DNA of 36,282 nucleotides from Aquidulcibacter sp. (GCA_027532555.1 JAPZTJ010000062.1:1-36282); one strand, 5' to 3'; counted from the first letter of the stretch, positions 7,758 through 15,971 are shown. Numbers and translations are program-made. The notes: generated from the letters alone by a model not told the origin.

Positions 7758-8309
7758 CTAATTTGGCTTTGGAAAGTCCCGCTCTCGCAATTCGGCGGTC
7801 TTATCTAAGTCGCGCATTTTCATTTGAGCCTCTGAAGGAGCCCGGGCGAAAACCATGCGCGTATCGGGTCCCTTCTTTGATCCCACATAGCAAATCACCC
7901 AACTCTCATTCCGAAAGCGGCAAAGAAAATGTTCGAATTCACGGGCTGGGTCGGCCAACTTTGGATCAACCGGTCTGTAACAGAACGCACCTGCAGCTGT
8001 CAGTCCATCTCGCTCGAACGAAAAAACGTAATCTTTCAAGTTGGCACACTGAATTTGGTTGCATAGCGCAGTTAGTGCGCGTCGCGCGATTTGTGCCTCT
8101 GTGAGGTCTTGAAAGACAGGCTCACTTTCAGGCATTTCTTCTTGAGCGGCTTGTTCATCGGTTTGATACCTAGCCTTATAGGGGTTATTCCCGCGCTCAT
8201 CTTCCACGCGCAACTGGCTATCCCAAGCTATCTTGATAGCCGCCCCAGACATCCCTAAGGAAAGAGCGACTCCGAGCGCTATGGCCAGTTTGAAATAGTC
8301 TACACGCAT
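7758..8309 (-). CDS. hypothetical protein with N-terminal membrane anchor
   Basis: A 183-residue protein of unknown family. It begins MRVDYFKLAIALGVALSLGM, one uncleaved-looking membrane helix (residues 6-27), followed by an acidic linker (about 45-65) and a periplasmic domain with four cysteines (within LCNQIQCANL, AFCYRP and FLCRFRNESWVICYV) that could form disulfides. The start at 8309 places the helix at the N-terminus; an ATG at 8351 would add 14 residues and neither has a strong ribosome site. No operon partner is close. I cannot assign a role. Confidence 0.65.
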   Translation of the reverse strand: MRVDYFKLAIALGVALSLGMSGAAIKIAWDSQLRVEDERGNNPYKARYQTDEQAAQEEMPESEPVFQDLTEAQIARRALTALCNQIQCANLKDYVFSFERDGLTAAGAFCYRPVDPKLADPAREFEHFLCRFRNESWVICYVGSKKGPDTRMVFARAPSEAQMKMRDLDKTAELRERDFPKPN

Positions 8310-8440
8310 GCTGAGTTCACCATTGCTGTGATTACCAATTATGGACTTCATTGCCCAAGGCTAATTGTCACGAAGATTATGCGCAGGGAAGATAGAAACC
8401 TTGCCGTCGGGTTTCCCTAGATATGCGCTTCGCACCGTAA

Positions 8441-8466
8441 GGTGCATTCCATCCATGGAATGCACC
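8441..8466. repeat. 26-bp palindrome
   Basis: GGTGCATTCCAT (8441-8452) and ATGGAATGCACC (8455-8466) are perfect inverted repeats separated by CC. The 5' neighbour GCACC (8433-8437) can pair instead with GGTGC at 8441-8445 across GTAA. It may be a protein-binding site or a structured leader; nothing downstream within 300 bases is clearly regulated by it. Confidence 0.6.
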
Positions 8467-8552
8467 AAGGTCAAGCAATTCGTGAGATCGTCAATGATGT
8501 GCCTAAGCCAAAGCACTTGGAACGGTTCAAGGCCGCACTTCGCTTGCCTTGA
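8460..8552 (+). CDS. possible 30-residue ORF
   Basis: A short frame starting inside the palindrome and reading ...REIVNDVPKPKHLERFKAALRLP. The composition is protein-like and could be the tail of a decayed gene, but no ribosome site is evident and there is no recognised family. Confidence 0.18.
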   Translation: MHQGQAIREIVNDVPKPKHLERFKAALRLP

Positions 8553-8669
8553 AGCCACTCGACAAAGGTCTCTGCGTAAGATGGGGTTTCAATAGGTGAA
8601 ATCGGCTTTGCCGACGCGCCAAAGGTGCGCCTCTTGACGCCTCATCTTGCACGCACAAACTAGAACTAT

Positions 8670-8701
8670 GCCTTTGCCTAGGCACAGCCTGCGGCAAAGG
8701 C
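8670..8701. repeat. REP-like inverted repeat, second family, copy 1
   Basis: GCCTTTGCC / GGCAAAGGC arms around TAGGCACAGCCTGC. The centre and arms match the element at 15233-15266 (TAGGCAGGGCCTGC centre, CCTTTG/CAAAG arms), so the two look like copies of one dispersed palindromic repeat. Confidence 0.5.
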
Positions 8702-8905
8702 TGTCGAAGTAGAAAAGGCTAAATCCAAAACCGCAAGTCTTGCGACGGTGCAGTCCTGTCGGACCGCACCCTAAGCGCTGGCAAACGCCCGCTTTCAGCC
8801 TGAAGCGCGTGCGACGCGTCACCGATCCCTTCACTTTAGTGTGATTTGACAGGCCCGGGTCCCGCTCACAAGCCGCATATAGCAATATTCTTCTAGGGGG
8901 CTTTC

Positions 8906-10450
8906 ATGCGTGCACTGATTTTGTCGTCATTGGGTATCATGCTTGGTAGTGTGATATCGACACCCGCACTCGCTTTGCCCATTTCGTTCGTGAATGCGGC
9001 ACCACCCAGCACCGGCGCGATCGCCTTGCCTGTCGGCAAGGATGGCAAGCTTGGGGAAGCGGCTATGGCGGTTGACCGGATCACAAATGGCGGGATTTCG
9101 CGCGCAATCACTGCTGCTGCGTTCAGAGGTAATTCAGGAGACACACTAAACCTCTATAGTGTCGGGCCTTACAGCCGCGTGACATTGATCGGGGTTGGCG
9201 AGAGCGCCAATAGTCGCGTCGGCCTTGAAGACTTTGGCGGCCGCGTGGCGCGTGCCGCGCTGGAAGGCCAAGCAAGCAATTGGGCTGTCGTGATCCCAGA
9301 TGCGCCCGCCTTTGCCGATGCTGGGGCCTTGGTGGCCTTGGGCGCACGGCTTGGATCTTATGAGTTCCCTCAAGTCGGCAAGACAACTCGGGCCAATACG
9401 GATCGTACGCTTCGCTTGCATGTTGCCAATGCAAGCGCCGCAAGTTCAGCTTGGACAGGACGCTGGCAACCGGTTGGTGACGGCGTGAAACTCGCGCGTG
9501 ATCTAATCTCCACCCCATCCAACATCAAAAGCCCGCAATGGTATGTCGACTCTGTTAGCGCGGCTTTCGAGGGGATCCCCAATGTGTCGATCACCGTCAT
9601 TGACGAAAAAGAGGCCGCACGCCTTGGCATGGGTGGTTTGGTAGGAGTTGGGCAAGGCTCAACACGGCCTGCACGTCTGCTTGCCATCCACTATCGTGGC
9701 GGGGCTCGTGACAGCGCCCCGATCAGTTTTGTCGGCAAGGGCATCACGTTCGATACCGGCGGCATTTCAATTAAACCCGGCGATGGCATGTGGCGTATGC
9801 GCTATGATATGGCGGGTTCGGCTGCATCCATGGGTGCGGTATTGGCAGCAGCTAAGCGCGGGGCCAAGGTCAATTTAGTTGGCGTGGCGGCCTTGGCGGA
9901 AAACATGCCAGACGGCAACGCAATCCGCCCCGGCGATGTCCTCACCTCTATGTCTGGCAAAACCATGGAAATCCTCAACACCGATGCCGAGGGCCGTATG
10001 GTATTGGCCGATGCTAATTGGTGGACCCAGGAAACCTTCAAGCCCAGCCTCATGATCAATATCGCGACCCTTACCGGATCGGCGCGAGGCGCACTCGGCG
10101 ATGATTATGCCGCTCTATTCCACAATAATGAGACAGCGGCCAAGCGTGTTGAAGATGCCGGTGCCAAAGTCGGAGAAATGACTTGGCGCTTGCCGATACA
10201 CCCATCCACCCGCGCCGACATTAAGTCTGATGTAGCTGATGTGAAAAACGTCGTTGAGGGCGGCGCACCGGGCGCGTCCATTGGAGCCGCATTTATCGAG
10301 GAGTGGGTAAAGCCAGAAACCGCTTGGGTGCATCTTGATATTGCTGGCGTCGCTTGGGCCACTACACGCAAACCAACCATTCCTCCGGGGGCTGTTGGAT
10401 TTGGCGTGAAGCTTTTCGATGAAGTTATTGCCCAGAGCGAAGGGCGTTAG
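8906..10450 (+). CDS. secreted M17-family leucyl aminopeptidase
   Basis: A 514-residue M17 metallo-aminopeptidase that releases N-terminal residues from peptides using two metal ions. The signature NTDAEGR is at residues 358-364, and the metal/active-site block KGITFDTGGISIKPG starts at K278. The N-terminal macro-like domain and C-terminal catalytic domain are both present, and length fits the family. Unlike cytosolic PepA, it starts with a Sec signal peptide (hydrophobic residues 3-23 ending ALA), so it should act in the periplasm or outside. TAGGGGG sits 5 bases before the ATG. It converges with the TonB-receptor gene, 125 bases away. The general enzyme class is firm; substrate preference is not known. 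Confidence 0.93.
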   Translation: MRALILSSLGIMLGSVISTPALALPISFVNAAPPSTGAIALPVGKDGKLGEAAMAVDRITNGGISRAITAAAFRGNSGDTLNLYSVGPYSRVTLIGVGESANSRVGLEDFGGRVARAALEGQASNWAVVIPDAPAFADAGALVALGARLGSYEFPQVGKTTRANTDRTLRLHVANASAASSAWTGRWQPVGDGVKLARDLISTPSNIKSPQWYVDSVSAAFEGIPNVSITVIDEKEAARLGMGGLVGVGQGSTRPARLLAIHYRGGARDSAPISFVGKGITFDTGGISIKPGDGMWRMRYDMAGSAASMGAVLAAAKRGAKVNLVGVAALAENMPDGNAIRPGDVLTSMSGKTMEILNTDAEGRMVLADANWWTQETFKPSLMINIATLTGSARGALGDDYAALFHNNETAAKRVEDAGAKVGEMTWRLPIHPSTRADIKSDVADVKNVVEGGAPGASIGAAFIEEWVKPETAWVHLDIAGVAWATTRKPTIPPGAVGFGVKLFDEVIAQSEGR

Positions 10451-10500
10451 AGAATACGCTCCTCGCCAGCGGTGCGCGAGCACGCGGGTTTTTGGGTCTT

Positions 10501-10523
10501 GTTGGCGGGTTGACTCCGCCAAC
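10501..10523 (+). terminator. hairpin after the M17 aminopeptidase gene
   Basis: Perfect 8-bp stem GTTGGCGG (10501-10508) / CCGCCAAC (10516-10523) 50 bases after the stop. The following bases are only moderately T-rich, so termination strength is uncertain. Confidence 0.4.
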
Positions 10524-10575
10524 GGCCCCGTTCTTCTTACAATTCAATGGCGTAATTAGAGCGGCCGTGTGCTCA

Positions 10576-13317
10576 TCACCGGCCAAACAAAAAGGCGGGA
10601 AAGCCGAAGCTTTCCCGCCTAGCTTTCCCGCCTTCTGTCGACCAAAGGTCAGAGTTGGCCTTCAAGCTGACATAGCCGAAGCCACCATTCATGCCGAATG
10701 GACCGCCGCTGCGGGGGTAGACCTGACCATCGGCCAGACCGCCGCTGATCGGGAACACATTGATAGCGGACGACTGGGCGATCTTGTCTGGATAGGTGCT
10801 GAACAGGTTCTGTGCGCCGATCGTGACGGTGTATTTCTCAGCAAACGTGTAGCTGACATCAAGATCAACCGTCGTCTTGGCCCCAAACACTTGGCCCGGA
10901 TAGTCTTGCTCGTTGCGCCACTCTCCGAAGTAGTTGGCGCGCGCATTGACGGACCAATCACCCCAAGACCAGTTGCTCGAGAGGTTCAAACGGTCCTTAG
11001 GCGCAACGTTTTCGATCGTGATGATCTGAGCGTTGCTGATCACGGTCGAGCGGGACTTGGTCACCTCATTCTCGTTACGATTATAGGCCAGAGTGAAGTT
11101 CACGCGTGCGCCCAACAGCTTGGTCGAATGCGTACCCACGATATCGATACCCTTTGTCGAGGTGTCGAGGCCGTTTGTGAAGTAGCGGATGTTTGCGCCG
11201 GCACCAACCAGCGAGAGGCTAGGCTGAGCAACAAGATCAGCCGCGGTCACAAGGAACGGCCGGGTGATGAAGATCCGGTTCTGCACGTCGATCTGATAAG
11301 CATCGATCGTGAGCGAGGTTCCAGCAAATGGCCGCAGAATGAAGCCGACGCCATAATTGGTTGCTTCAGCAGGCTTTAGAGGAACGGCGCCATAATAACG
11401 CGCAACCCCGCTGGCGACTGGGACGATACCCTCTTGAACCTGGCTTCCGGCCACAAAGTTTGTGGTCACGTTTTGCAGGTTCGACTGGCCAGGTGATGGT
11501 GCTTGGAAGCCCGTACCAACTGAACCGCGAAGCGACAGGATATCCGTGGCCTTATACAGGGCGCTGATCTTGCCGACGGTTGCGGTGCCGAAGGTATCAT
11601 ATTCCTCAAAGCGGGCAGCGATACCGCCACTTAAGCGGTCGGTGACATCGGCTTCCAGATCCACATACAGGGCATAGTTAGTTTGGTCCCAAGTCCCGGC
11701 GCTGGAAGGGGGTGCACCGGCGTAGCCGCTCGAGGCTGGTGGCACCGCGATGTTGGTGACCCCAGGAGGCAGCGTGGTCACGGGCGCAAAAACACCGAGT
11801 GCGGTTTGGGTGAACAAACGTTGTACCGTGGCATAGGGGCCAGCTGCATAGGACTGAAGCTCGCCCGTTGGGACGGTGTAGGATTCTTTGCGCCATTCAA
11901 AACCACCGGCCAAGGTCAGTGGGCCAGCAAGGCCGACATCCATCGGATAGGTCAGATCGACGTTGAAGTTCTCCAACTTCTGCTTAAACGCGCCGTACTC
12001 GAAGCTCGTCTTGGACTGTGGACCAAACGATGCGTTCAATGAATCATACATCGACAGGTCCAGCGAGTTTTCCGAAATTGTAGCCGACACATCATAGGTC
12101 AGGCCGGAGGTGGCCTCCCCTTTGACACCCGCAACGGCAGTCAAGGATTCCGTCACACCGACAAAGCGTGGCGTGAAGCCAGCTGGATAGATGGACCGGA
12201 AATCAAACCGGTTATTGTCCAAGATAAAGCCACCAGCAGGGCAGGTCGCGTTATTTGTTGGGCAAGGGGTGGTGAAAAAGGTATTGCGGAACGCGGCGTT
12301 TGCGCCAGGCAGGTTTACGGTGACGCCAGCGGCGTTCACAGCTGTCCCTGTGTTGGTTTGGCGGAAGTTAAAGCTCTGATCGCCTTCGCTGCTGGATGCA
12401 TTCATAAAGGCATAGAGGCTCAGATTGTCAGAGAGGTCATAGCCCGCGTTAATGACGGCTTTCCAGCCATTGGTTGGCGAAGAGCCCCAGATCTGGTCTG
12501 GCCCTGGAAAGTTTGGCAGCTTGTTGGCAAGGCTTGGGTTCTGTTGCTCGAACAAGATCGCGGCAGGGCGACGTGCACCACGGCTGGTGCCTTGATCATC
12601 AAAATACTCGGCGCTGAGATTGACGAAACCACTCTCGCCAAGACCAAGCCCCCAATTGATCCCGATTTGAGCACTCTCCCCGTCGTCGGCGTCAAGGCTC
12701 TTGCCATAGCGGGTCACGATTTCAACACCCTCTGCATTGTCACGAAGGCCAAAGTTCATCACGCCGGCGATCGCGTCAGAGCCATATTGCGAGGTCGCGC
12801 CATCGCGCAGGATTTGTAGGTTCTTGATGGCAATTGAGGGGATCGACGAAATGTCTGGGCCATGTGAACCAAACGACAGAGCCGTATCCCCGCCGACAAA
12901 GGTCTGAACCAAGGCAGAGCGGTTGAAGCGCTTGCCGTTCATCATGACAAGAACCTGATCCCCCGGCAAGCCACGCAAGTTTGGCGAACGCACGAATGTA
13001 CCGGCATCCGCAATCGTATTCTGGCTGGCAAAGAAGGATGGAACGACGTTTTTGACTGCATCAATCACGCTGATGCTGGACTGGCTCGCGATTTCTGATG
13101 CGCTAATCACATCCACGGGCGAAGCAGAGGTCGCAACAGATCGGTCGGTCCGTCGGGTACCCAAAACCACAACGGTCTCAACTTCTTTGGGTTGTGCTTC
13201 CGCTGCAGGCGCGGTTGTGCCTTGAGCAAATGCAGGCCCTGAAAAGAGCGCAAAAGCCGACACCAGGCCGCTTGTGAGCAATAGTTTCTTATGCAACCAA
13301 TTCTTATTTGTGTTCAT
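10576..13317 (-). CDS. TonB-dependent outer-membrane receptor
   Basis: A 913-residue receptor: Sec signal peptide (residues 1-31, ending PAFAQ), a TonB-box-like ETVVVLG, a plug domain with PNLRGLPGDQVLVMMNGKR and a beta-barrel. Such receptors import siderophores, vitamins or oligomers by energy from TonB-ExbBD; the ligand cannot be deduced. Many Asn/Asp-rich extracellular loops and paired cysteines (TTPCPTNNATCPAGG) are typical of the large Caulobacterales receptors. ATG 13317 has a GGGGG about 12 bases upstream; a frame extension to 13350 is less likely. The frame does not end on the usual aromatic beta-strand residue: the last ~20 residues (TEGGKARRESFGFPAFLFGR) are encoded by the gene's own terminator hairpin, as described under findings. 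Confidence 0.92.
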   Translation of the reverse strand: MNTNKNWLHKKLLLTSGLVSAFALFSGPAFAQGTTAPAAEAQPKEVETVVVLGTRRTDRSVATSASPVDVISASEIASQSSISVIDAVKNVVPSFFASQNTIADAGTFVRSPNLRGLPGDQVLVMMNGKRFNRSALVQTFVGGDTALSFGSHGPDISSIPSIAIKNLQILRDGATSQYGSDAIAGVMNFGLRDNAEGVEIVTRYGKSLDADDGESAQIGINWGLGLGESGFVNLSAEYFDDQGTSRGARRPAAILFEQQNPSLANKLPNFPGPDQIWGSSPTNGWKAVINAGYDLSDNLSLYAFMNASSSEGDQSFNFRQTNTGTAVNAAGVTVNLPGANAAFRNTFFTTPCPTNNATCPAGGFILDNNRFDFRSIYPAGFTPRFVGVTESLTAVAGVKGEATSGLTYDVSATISENSLDLSMYDSLNASFGPQSKTSFEYGAFKQKLENFNVDLTYPMDVGLAGPLTLAGGFEWRKESYTVPTGELQSYAAGPYATVQRLFTQTALGVFAPVTTLPPGVTNIAVPPASSGYAGAPPSSAGTWDQTNYALYVDLEADVTDRLSGGIAARFEEYDTFGTATVGKISALYKATDILSLRGSVGTGFQAPSPGQSNLQNVTTNFVAGSQVQEGIVPVASGVARYYGAVPLKPAEATNYGVGFILRPFAGTSLTIDAYQIDVQNRIFITRPFLVTAADLVAQPSLSLVGAGANIRYFTNGLDTSTKGIDIVGTHSTKLLGARVNFTLAYNRNENEVTKSRSTVISNAQIITIENVAPKDRLNLSSNWSWGDWSVNARANYFGEWRNEQDYPGQVFGAKTTVDLDVSYTFAEKYTVTIGAQNLFSTYPDKIAQSSAINVFPISGGLADGQVYPRSGGPFGMNGGFGYVSLKANSDLWSTEGGKARRESFGFPAFLFGR
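10593..10633 (-). terminator. terminator inside the receptor ORF, with duplicated arm
   Basis: On the minus strand a 12-bp perfect stem (10609-10620 with 10593-10604) closes a TTCG tetraloop and is followed by TTTTTG: a very strong intrinsic terminator. The 5' arm is present twice in tandem, 10621-10633 repeating 10608-10620 exactly (13 bp). The structure lies upstream of the receptor's stop codon at 10576-10578. Confidence 0.85.
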
Positions 13318-13597
13318 GTCTGGAAAACCCCCGGGAAGAAAATCATACAACCTTCGCGGATATCGGCCGCAAAAAGCAGAATCCGCACTTCAGTGTGCGG
13401 GGTCCCACTGACACAGGCTCTGCCAGGGCGAAACAGGCAAAATGTCGTATAAGTGCCGCTCTGAGCGCGTCATTAGGTCGTGGTGCGGACAAGCTGAGCT
13501 TAAAAACGCCGCCATGCGGTCTGGCCCTCCACCGCCGGTCAAGCGAGGACACGCAAAGCCCTTGCATCCCAGACCCCGCTCAGACTATCGATGACGG

Positions 13598-14404
13598 ATG
13601 AGCATTCAACTAGCTATAGCCGGGGCTGCCGGTCGCATGGGTCGTGCCTTGATCACCGCCGCAGGCAGCGAGGCAGACCTTGAAATTGTCGGCGGCATTG
13701 AGCGGCCGGGCAGTCCAGCTCTGGGTGCGGACTTAGGCGTGTTGGCTGGCGGGGACGCTTTAGGCGTGGCTTGCAAAGAGAGCGCAGTTGAAGCCGCACA
13801 AACTGCACAAGTCTGGATCGATTTCACGACGCCCGCTGCTTCCCTGTCGGCCTTGTCAGCGCTTCAAAACACGGGCGTGAAGGCCATCGTCCTAGGCACG
13901 ACGGGGTTTGAGCCTGCCCAAGAAGCCTTGATTGCCGAAGCCGCCCAGCGCTTTTGCATCGTGCGCAGCGGCAATTTCTCGCTCGGCATCAATCTTTTGA
14001 TGGGGCTGGTGAAACAGGCTGCCGAGCGGTTGGGCCCTGACTGGGATATTGAGATTTTTGAGGCCCATCATCGCCGGAAAGTCGATGCACCCTCGGGCAC
14101 CGCTTTAATGTTAGGTCAAGCCGCCGCCATTGGCCGCGGGGTTTCCCACACCGAAGTTGCCGCCTATGACCGACACGGCGTGACCGCCGCCCGCAAAGCT
14201 GGCGAGATTGGCTATGCCGTCGCCCGTGGGGGCGGGATTATTGGCGAGCATGAAGTGATGTTTGCCAGCGAAGATGAAGTCATCCGCTTCAGCCATTCAG
14301 CCCTTAACCGCGCCATCTTCGCCAAAGGTGCCCTCGCCGCCGCCCGCTGGGCTGCTGGCCAAGGCCCCGGCCTTTATGCCATGTCAGACGTGTTGGGATT
14401 GTAG
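13598..14404 (+). CDS. dapB: 4-hydroxy-tetrahydrodipicolinate reductase
   Basis: A 268-residue DapB, which reduces the product of DapA in the diaminopimelate/lysine pathway with NAD(P)H in the cytoplasm. The dinucleotide-binding GAAGRMGR is at residues 9-16, the DFTTPAAS block at about 75, and the catalytic block EAHHRRKVDAPSGTA has His157-His158 and Lys161. Length matches the family. The ATG lies right of 280 bases of divergent spacing from the TonB receptor; the ribosome site is weak (GATGACGG). No other dap gene is adjacent. It converges with a small secreted-protein gene 22 bases away. Confidence 0.97.
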   Translation: MSIQLAIAGAAGRMGRALITAAGSEADLEIVGGIERPGSPALGADLGVLAGGDALGVACKESAVEAAQTAQVWIDFTTPAASLSALSALQNTGVKAIVLGTTGFEPAQEALIAEAAQRFCIVRSGNFSLGINLLMGLVKQAAERLGPDWDIEIFEAHHRRKVDAPSGTALMLGQAAAIGRGVSHTEVAAYDRHGVTAARKAGEIGYAVARGGGIIGEHEVMFASEDEVIRFSHSALNRAIFAKGALAAARWAAGQGPGLYAMSDVLGL

Positions 14405-14426
14405 GGACGGCGACGGAGCGTCCTGT

Positions 14427-14852
14427 TCACTCCGGCACCAACCGACGGCCTGCTACAATCACGCCCAACTGTCGCAAGGTCTTGCCTTGCACGGGTACAA
14501 TGGTGTGGGCGGCCCTTATGGCCTCAAACTCTAATGTGATGCCGGAATAGCCATCTACATTGGGATAGCCAACGATAACCAGAACATCCCAGTCCGGATC
14601 AGGGCCAGTTGACCGCAGCAGCCGATACTCTGTCATCAAGCCCCGTTCGACCGCGACCTTATCCATCTCGAACCAGTTTTGCGTGATAAAGCGGCAGAGC
14701 GAGCCGGTGTCGCCGTCTATGGCCTTAAGGAAGGTCAATTCGAAGGATGCTGCGCTTTGCAATGCCGCTTTTGCCTGCACCGTGGATGAAGTTGCCAACG
14801 CGAGCGCTGCCATAAAGCCCAAGCCTAAATCTCGTTTTGAACTTTCGACCAT
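14427..14852 (-). CDS. small secreted protein of unknown function
   Basis: A 141-residue protein with a Sec signal (hydrophobic residues about 10-24, likely cleavage after VQA-KA). The mature part, with DIYxx-like order FLKAIDGDTGSLCRFITQNWFEMD, then YRLLRSTGPDPDWDVLVIVGYPN and EFEAIRAAH, has the alternating helix/strand feel of a dimeric alpha-beta barrel (Dabb-like) fold, but I cannot place it in a named family. A GAGGTGG lies 5 bases before the ATG. It is alone and followed by convergent dapB. Confidence 0.7.
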   Translation of the reverse strand: MVESSKRDLGLGFMAALALATSSTVQAKAALQSAASFELTFLKAIDGDTGSLCRFITQNWFEMDKVAVERGLMTEYRLLRSTGPDPDWDVLVIVGYPNVDGYSGITLEFEAIRAAHTIVPVQGKTLRQLGVIVAGRRLVPE

Positions 14853-15017
14853 ATTGCCACCTCAACCGCGCTCTGCGCCCAAACGTCAGGCCTCGCCGCA
14901 GAGATAAAATTGGCTGTACTTATCCGGTAATGTCAATCCCTGATTGGATTAAATAGGTTTCACACTAGAGAGGCTACAAGCGCATTGTCTAAGTGCGCGC
15001 TGCAAAGTCCTTGGGGG

Positions 15018-15047
15018 TCCCCGCTCTCCGTTTCACTTGGGCGGGGA
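15018..15047. repeat. REP-like element, copy A
   Basis: TCCCCGC (15018-15024) / GCGGGGA (15041-15047) arms, with TCTCCG after the left arm and TGGCAT after the right. It shares layout with copies at 15349-15378 and 15941-15971. Confidence 0.65.
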
Positions 15048-15145
15048 TGGCATGGGATTGGATAGCTTAATTTATCTAGAAGCGCTTTGGTGCTCATTCT
15101 GGCACACCAAACCGCTTCCTCTAGCGTGACCGGGCGTTTTGTCGC

Positions 15146-15202
15146 GTCAAGTCCAGATTTCCTCTGGAAATCTGCCGCACCGCGGCGCGAAGCGGACTTG
15201 AC
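15146..15202. repeat. nested palindrome
   Basis: Outer arms GTCAAGTCC (15146-15154) and GGACTTGAC (15194-15202); inner arms CAGATTTCC (15154-15162) and GGAAATCTG (15166-15174). Both pairs are perfect. It looks like a composite REP-type element. Confidence 0.65.
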
Positions 15203-15232
15203 CCGTCAAATCGCCCACAAACAATTAAGGCT

Positions 15233-15266
15233 GGCCTTTGGTGTAGGCAGGGCCTGCACCAAAGCC
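15233..15266. repeat. REP-like inverted repeat, second family, copy 2
   Basis: GGCCTTTGGTGTAGGC pairs imperfectly with GGCCTGCACCAAAGCC. Centre and arms match the element at 8670-8701. Confidence 0.55.
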
Positions 15267-15296
15267 TTCTAGACAAAAAGTACCACAAAGCTGTCA

Positions 15297-15378
15297 TCCC
15301 CGAAGGCGTCAGCCTATCGGGGACCTTGTGCCGCAAGGTCCGATGAGGTCCCCGCTCTCCGCTTCGCTTCGGCGGGGA
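15297..15378. repeat. compound REP-like element, copy B
   Basis: Three consecutive hairpins: TCCCCGA (15297-15303) / TCGGGGA (15317-15323); GGACCTTG (15321-15328) / CAAGGTCC (15334-15341); and TCCCCGC (15349-15355) / GCGGGGA (15372-15378). The last one is the same type as copies A and C. Confidence 0.65.
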
Positions 15379-15655
15379 TGACATAGGGTGTTTCAGCAGG
15401 GACAAAACAAAACTTATCCCCCACCCACGAAGCCTCGCATAACCTAGTCCTATCTCCAACGAGAGGGCGTTGTTGCTGCAGCGGTGACACCGGTTGGGGA
15501 TGGGTAAGCGGGGTTAATCGGGGCAGACGTGGCTGCTTCGTGTTTTCATGAGGATTAGCTCGTCCTTATGCCCGGTGTGCTTGAGCCCGACTGCCGTGTG
15601 AAGCCGGAGGTCAAGTCTTTCAATAGGCTTGAATCAAAACTCGCGGGATCTCCTT

Positions 15656-15904
15656 GAGTGGGTTCTAAACCCACTCTTCAAAAGGTCTTCATGTACAGGC
15701 GGGGGCAATGTCACCACCGAGGAGGGCTCATGATCCTCCCTTGGGCACACAGACTTATTTCAGCCGGGGCGCACGGTTTGCGTCGTATTCCGGGCCAGTC
15801 CGTTAATCTGGCCCACCTCATCTGGCGCGCACCACGCGCCCCGGCCCCTCTGCTTCTTAACGAGGCAACAAGGTGCACCCCCACTGGGTTTTTCCAGATG
15901 GGGC
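15656..15904. other. hairpin-rich stretch, candidate structured RNA
   Basis: Perfect inverted repeats GAGTGGGTT/AACCCACTC (15656-15664, 15668-15676), GGGCCAG/CTGGCCC (15792-15798, 15808-15814) and GGCGCG/CGCGCC (15824-15829, 15835-15840), plus an imperfect CCCCCACTGG hairpin near 15879-15904. No coding potential is evident. It does not match tmRNA, RNase P RNA or SRP RNA by the conserved motifs I know, so no identity is given. Confidence 0.35.
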
Positions 15905-15940
15905 TACAGGTGTTGGGGGCGAGCGCATGTTCAATCACGG

Positions 15941-15971
15941 TCCCCGCTCTGCGCTATCGCTTCGGCGGGGA
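15941..15971. repeat. REP-like element, copy C
   Basis: TCCCCGC (15941-15947) / GCGGGGA (15965-15971), followed by TGACAATGG. It is close to the last hairpin of copy B in loop and flank sequence. It lies 28 bases from the GMC oxidoreductase stop and could cap its transcript. Confidence 0.65.

Larger units (their letters stand above)
8352..8905. other. intergenic region with palindromes
   Basis: About 550 bases with no convincing gene. It contains a 26-bp near-perfect palindrome at 8441-8466, a 9-bp inverted repeat GCCTTTGCC (8670-8678) / GGCAAAGGC (8693-8701) that resembles a second copy at 15233-15266, and a hairpin around GGTGCAGTCC (8750-8759). The pepA-like promoter should lie toward the right end. 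A small frame at 8460-8552 is listed separately. Confidence 0.45.

Noticed and set aside
8589-8885. 98-codon minus-strand frame upstream of the M17 gene
   Set aside because: It crosses the REP-like palindrome, is rich in Cys/Arg and has no ribosome site.
10492-11379. 295-codon + strand frame
   Set aside because: It lies antisense inside the TonB receptor gene, crosses the terminator, and has no family features.
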